Of a stretch of 64,000 bases of DNA, positions 20,766-64,000 are shown one piece after another; the first letter of the stretch is position 1, and every line of letters begins with the position of its first letter. The stretch lies in the NCBI GenBank assembly GCA_037893225.1, contig JAZGUH010000322.1, positions 62,001-126,000 on the forward strand. Reading direction: 5' to 3'. Under the pieces are notes generated by a model that worked only from the letters and a program-made list of their open reading frames with translations, was not told the origin of the DNA and did not search any database. The DNA comes from Hippasteria phrygiana (Eukaryota > Echinodermata > Asteroidea > Valvatida > Goniasteridae). The translations under genes and the position numbers were made by a program.

Positions 20766-21894
20766 GGGCCTGATGAGCTGGGGTAATAATGTAACACTTG
20801 GATAGATACGTGTACATAATCTTATATATTTAAAACTAACTGACAAATTAATTCAGCTGATATTATCTATACTCCCAGAATTCCATTCCACTTTAATAAA
20901 AAACATTTTAGTGGGCGCGACAGTTCAGAAATAGCGATTACTTCCAAAATGCATATGTAACAATAAAGTTGGACTATTTATACTCAGATCCAAATAATTC
21001 AACACGATTATGACATGATTGTTTTATCATGAACATTACCAGCACACACATACCAAAACTAATTTATAATTACACTCAAATTAACCTTAAAATATAACCT
21101 AAATCAATACTTTAATACACATACTGGATGGAAGACAAGAGGGCTTATTCCCTCAAATTATACAAGAAAAAAAATCCACCCCCCCCCCCGAAAACAAAAT
21201 ATCAAATCAAACTAAGATAATATACAATTTAGAAAAACTGAATCGGGATGAACACTAGAGGGCGTCAGGAACCAGTTACAGGCGGAGATAAAACAATCAG
21301 AATCTACAACCCAACTGGCCTGTCAATCAACAGGGAAACTGGAAACCATGGCGACTGTTGCTATGTTGGTCACATCTGTGGACCGCATTAAGGACATAGT
21401 TAGCGTTCATACTATTGCATTTCCTGTGTACGTAGGTGTCGGGTGCAAAAGTAACTCTGGAACAGTCCACTATATGTTACTGTATTTCTCAGAAAAGCAT
21501 GCATTGAGCGCCCTCTAGTGTTCACCGAGTCAACCCGAACTTTACATCAGAAATCACAGCGACAGCAGCTTCACCCATTTGCCTGCCGTCGCTCGCCACG
21601 AAACTTAGCTCTTCAAGGAATTATAATTGCATGATACTTGCATAAACATGATTGATAAAGATGATTTTCGATTTTGCATACAAGAAAACCAAAGCCTAGA
21701 GAACGTTGCACACGTTACTCAAAACAGAATTAACAAAGATCTACATAATATATTACTCAAACAGGCAGCAGTCAACAATCATGAGTAACTGACGTTACAC
21801 TCTCAGGACATTTTGAACTTTCAACTCTTTCTTACTTAATAACAATAAATAGTCTCACAGTGGTAGTTATTAAAGCCAAGGGTCGGATAATACT

Positions 21895-22137
21895 GGGCCC
21901 AATTTCATGGCTCTGCTAACCACAGCTTTCCGCGCTTACGATCACCATTTTGCGGTAACAGGAAAAATTCTGCGCTAACCCTGTAAGCAAAGAATCCTTA
22001 GTTACGGGATGTACGCATGCTCAGGAGCCAAAATTCCCCGCTAACGTGTGAAATACGCTTGCCGTAAGCACAGAATTTCCTGCTACAGTAAGCGGGGATT
22101 TTTCGCTAACGGTAAGCAGAGCCATGAAATTGGGCCC
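21895..22137. mobile_element. MITE, GGGCCCAATTTCATGGCTCT ends
   Basis: Nearly perfect ends GGGCCCAATTTCATGGCTCT and AGAGCCATGAAATTGGGCCC. Sub-terminal CGCTAACC/GGTAAGC and TTACGG words are also inverted, giving a foldback of about 240 bp. Confidence 0.85.
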
Positions 22138-23630
22138 TGATCTCTATGTAAACTGGATAGTGCAACTGTTGATGAAATTGAAGCTGCCGTCCACCATATT
22201 AGTACTCCAAATACAATAGGTTTGACAACCTTGCCCCCAGAGTCTACTTTCATCCTCATTCTTAATATATACAAGCTAATTCACTGGATTGAAATGGAAA
22301 CAATCCCATAAGATGGTAGTGGCAACATGGCCACTACTGGCTTCATTTTTTTGTATAGCATTCAATGGCCAATGAGCTATCCAGTTTACTTTGAGGTCAG
22401 TGGATAACAGAGGTGCTCTGCTCACTGGCTCTTACCATTCTCATGAAATATGCAGAGGAAATTCTTTGTTATGCATTATTGAAAGCGTACAGATGTTTTA
22501 AGGTTTGCGTATTTTATGTGATTCGTATAAAGAACAAGTACAAAGAAATTGCACCCCGTTATCCGCTCCCTTGGCCAACAGAACACAACTCAAATATTTG
22601 TTGAAATCAAACATTAGGTGGTTGAAAGTCAAAATGACTTCAGTATACAACGTCAGATACCATGGATTCGATCCGAAGCAGTACAGGAGTTGGTCAGCAT
22701 AAGCAATGGTACTCTTTGCTAATTTCTTAAATCTCCTTTGCTAGTTTTCAGAGAGCTGCAAAGCACACAAGTTGCTGCGAGCAAAACCATTTGTTTCATT
22801 TCACAGAGACCGTAAGCAGTTAGCACAACAAAGAGCTTGCTAAAGAAAACCTTGCATGCAAGGGGGGTTTTCGTAACCTTTGCTTCGTCTTTGTCTTCGT
22901 CTCAGGATTTAGGAGACATTAGGCCTCCGACTTTAGGAACTGTAGCTAAATTTTGGTGCATGTTCTGCTTCAGGAACATTCATTCGGTTATTATGAAAAC
23001 AAAAATGAGAATATTTCCATTTGGTTTGCTCCTCAGTTATTCAGAAGTCGGAGACGAAGCCGGAGACGAAGCAAACGTTTCGAAAACCCAAATGTAATCT
23101 TCATGCAGCGGGTACAGATAGTGTCCCATAACAGTTAATGAAGATTGTACAATAATGAACTGGCTTGTTCATTGTTCGCAATAAAAATATGAAGCCCTGA
23201 GAACTACCGATTATTTGTATATACTACACCGAGTTATATAAATATTGCAATAACAAAAATATGGTGCTTTTTTTATCTTTGGGCAAAAACTCCATGCTAA
23301 AGCAGCACAGGTTGGAATGGTAGCTAGGGGGAGTCTGGGTATAAGACTTTCCATTCCACATGCAGCATTCGTATACCGGGGGGTGTTGTTAAATGTTACG
23401 TGGCTGCATACTTTGGCAATGGAATGAGTAACAGACAACTAGAGGAAATGGTTTACACTGATCTAAAATCCACAGGAAGTATAGCCTTGGGTGACGCCTG
23501 GTAGACAGTGAGATGCAGTAACAAAGAGTGGACGCCTGTTCCATCTTTGTTATTGTCAAACACACCAGGTGGAATGCCAACAGCTGGTCACTGTTCTTGG
23601 ATACCAGTGTGAAGTACAACTCACACCAGG

Positions 23631-23868
23631 ACCCTTTTCCAAACCTTGGCTTGGGCTCGGGCTTCGGCTCCGTCTCCAACTATTCCCCAGTCCCACTGCC
23701 AATATGAAGCCTTGAATATGTAAATAAATAAACAGGCTCTGGCTCTTGGCTAAAACAAAAGATGTTGATGTACATGTAACAAAAACAGCGTCCCAGATCT
23801 TGCCAAATCTAGGGACATAAAATTACGCGAAGCCAAAGCCCAAACCCAAGCCAGGGTTTGGAAAAGGG
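23631..23868. mobile_element. Foldback element, CCCTTTTCCAAACC ends
   Basis: ACCCTTTTCCAAACCTTGGC then TTGGGCTCGGGCTTCG at the left; CGAAGCC...CCAAGCCAGGG then TTTGGAAAAGGG at the right. It lies 259 bp after the SEC14L stop, so it may be transcribed in the 3' UTR. Confidence 0.8.
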
Positions 23869-24126
23869 CCTAGTACTTAAGCAACTGTAGCATTCTCAAT
23901 CCAGAGGGCGAATTGTGCAATACAGAATCGGATTGGGGAGGTAATCTAACTGGAGGTAGGAAGGTTGGGAGCTTGGCGGACACAGTTTCCTTGCATGCAA
24001 GGATGCCTTTTTTTCTTGAACCGAAACCTCAAATTGTGTTTGACGTTTGTTGTAGTTGATCATGTAGAGTAACCGTGGAGTGGTTGTTTGTTGTTTAAAG
24101 AGCTAAGAGTCATGGCGATGTGATTG

Positions 24127-62667
<38,541 letters not shown>

Positions 62668-62887
62668 CTAAAGATTTAAATCCACAAAGCAGAATAACAT
62701 TTCAAGAGTAAAATTCATTTCAATTTAGAGAAAAATGGAAATTAATTTGAAAGCAACTGATTATAAAACCAGCATGCATTTTGAACACCCCGAGACTCCA
62801 TGTACATGGAATCAGTGTATCTACAATATGTGTACATTTACACGAAAGTCAAGTGTGTAAATAATACCTTCTAATAATATTTGTTTC

Positions 62888-62960
62888 TGTCTTATTTATA
62901 CAGGGTGGCCTGATCAGTTAAAAAACTGCTTTCCAAAAGTGCCCTGTTATTATTACATAA
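62888..62960 (-). repeat. LINE 3' UTR fragment
   Basis: Plus strand TATTTATACAGGGTGGCC and AAAACTGCTTTCCAAAAGTG, then GCCCTGTTATTATTAC resembles 53180-53255 (CCAGGGTCTGCC, AACTGGTTTCC, GCCCTGCATATTATTA). Confidence 0.5.
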
Positions 62961-63360
62961 GTATTAATTAAAACAGTATAAGAAATTGAATTAAAACAAA
63001 AAAAATAATATATATATGTATTATTAACAACACAAACATTAACAATCAAATTAAATGAGACATATAAAAGAAATAGAAGACTAAAACTATAAAATTCAAA
63101 TAAAACAATTAAAAGCAGTTTATATAATAAGCTTAATTAAAACCCTCCTGTGCACCTGGCCAAAATCGACCCAGTTGTTGTACAGATCAAAACCTATCAA
63201 ATGACAGATTGAAACACACACAAACTGTGAGAGTTGGTGTTTAGAGTTTTTGATAGGCTGTGATAGTTATAAGTATAGGAGGGTTTTTAATAGGTTTTTA
63301 CATACATGTAGATCTATGCCCTGGATATTACAAAAGTGCACCTTCCCATTTCTTTCTGCT

Positions 63361-63571
63361 TTAACCCTAACAGTACTCAACCCATCAAAACCCAACAGCC
63401 ATGTTTAGTTGGAATCTGTTAGGATGGGTACTGGACCCCCAAACTGATAGTCCTTTACACCGAGTTTGGCATACCACCAGAATCAGAGTCAAACAATTTG
63501 TGTGTACAGTTTACTATAATTTGCAAGGATAGGTATGGTTCCTTGTAAATTATACTAGGGGTTAGGGTTAA
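63361..63571. mobile_element. MITE with telomere-like ends
   Basis: TTAACCCTAACAGTACTCAA and TACTAGGGGTTAGGGTTAA ends, with CCCATCAAAACCCAACAGCC inside. Confidence 0.78.
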
Positions 63572-63689
63572 TTAAAGAACATATAATTTACATATCTGCA
63601 GGTTTCCTACATAAAACATTTTAATCTCTGACAGATGTAAAATGTGTTTGTGCACTGTACAATGTACATTGTCAATATTTATTTATTTA

Positions 63690-63800
63690 TTAGGTGTTTG
63701 GGCTCAAGCCCAAACACCTATTGTTATTGTAAGGATTATTATTATTAGGTGTTTGGGCTCAAGCCCAAACACCTATTGTTATTGTTCGGATTATTATTAT
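63690..63800. repeat. Duplicated 28-bp palindrome with TTATT spacer
   Basis: TAGGTGTTTGGGCTC plus GAGCC...inverted half (AAGCCCAAACACCTA) occurs at 63692-63720 and again at 63747-63775. Each copy is followed by TTGTTATTGT, a GGATTATTATTATT run. The unit is about 55 bp. Confidence 0.85.
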
Positions 63801-64000
63801 TATTTATTATTATTCTTACTTTTTCCAGCTCTTTTTTTCCTGAATGTTTTGGCCACATGCAAACTCGTATCAAGTTCAAACTTCACATATGCATGCACAC
63901 TGTATTGAAGATGTATAAAAATGTAATGACGTCATGATGACGTCATCATGTATTAGATTACAAGCAATCTAAGATTTCTAGATTTAATCTTTGAAAATCA

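Larger units (their letters stand above)
62668..64000. other. SEC14L intron (5' side), no further exon
   Basis: I looked for the upstream PRELI coding segment (human ERRCKLDVDAPRLLKK) on the minus strand and did not see it. It contains LINE-tail and MITE repeats listed separately. Confidence 0.5.

Overview
This is animal nuclear DNA. It has split genes with GT-AG introns, long AT-rich introns, tRNA-derived SINEs, LINE 3' ends and many short inverted-repeat transposons. The protein divergence and repeat style (very frequent ACATGTAC-type palindromes, dense MITEs) suggest a marine invertebrate deuterostome, most likely an echinoderm. That placement is inference; no species was identified.

Two protein-coding genes are visible, both on the minus strand. 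(1) A diacylglycerol lipase (DAGL, sn-1-specific, 2-arachidonoylglycerol-forming family) runs from its start codon at 13219 leftwards through twelve coding exons to 551. All eleven internal exon joins keep phase, giving about 613 residues. The nucleophile Ser (GHSLG, residue 441) and the triad Asp (residue 493) are present. The last exon or exons, with the triad His, lie beyond the left edge. (2) A SEC14-like protein of the SEC14L1/SEC14L5 type (PRELI, CRAL-TRIO-N, CRAL-TRIO and GOLD domains) enters from the right edge and ends at a stop at 24127. Eleven exons give 693 in-phase residues; about 70 N-terminal residues lie off the right edge. One of its introns appears to use a GC-AG splice pair, and another, 568 nt long, carries a G-run repeat in the sense RNA.

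Layout: 1-13.3 kb, DAGL gene; 13.3-24.1 kb, about 10.9 kb holding the DAGL 5' region and the SEC14L 3' UTR/intergenic DNA; 24.1-43.5 kb, most of the SEC14L coding exons; 43.5-62.5 kb, a 19-kb SEC14L intron with no convincing gene; 62.5-64 kb, one PRELI exon plus intron. Introns and intergenic DNA are filled with repeats: at least four tRNA-like SINE types, LINE 3' fragments, and more than a dozen terminal-inverted-repeat families, several present in two to six copies and some nested.

Both genes concern lipids (diacylglycerol hydrolysis; lipid binding/transfer), but nothing in the sequence shows that they work together. I found no new enzymatic or defence system. The most notable items are the nested hAT-like insertion with a long hairpin, a MITE family with telomere-like ends, a SINE whose tail matches a LINE tail present in the same window, the GC-AG intron, and a DAGL exon whose splice donor abuts a repeat.
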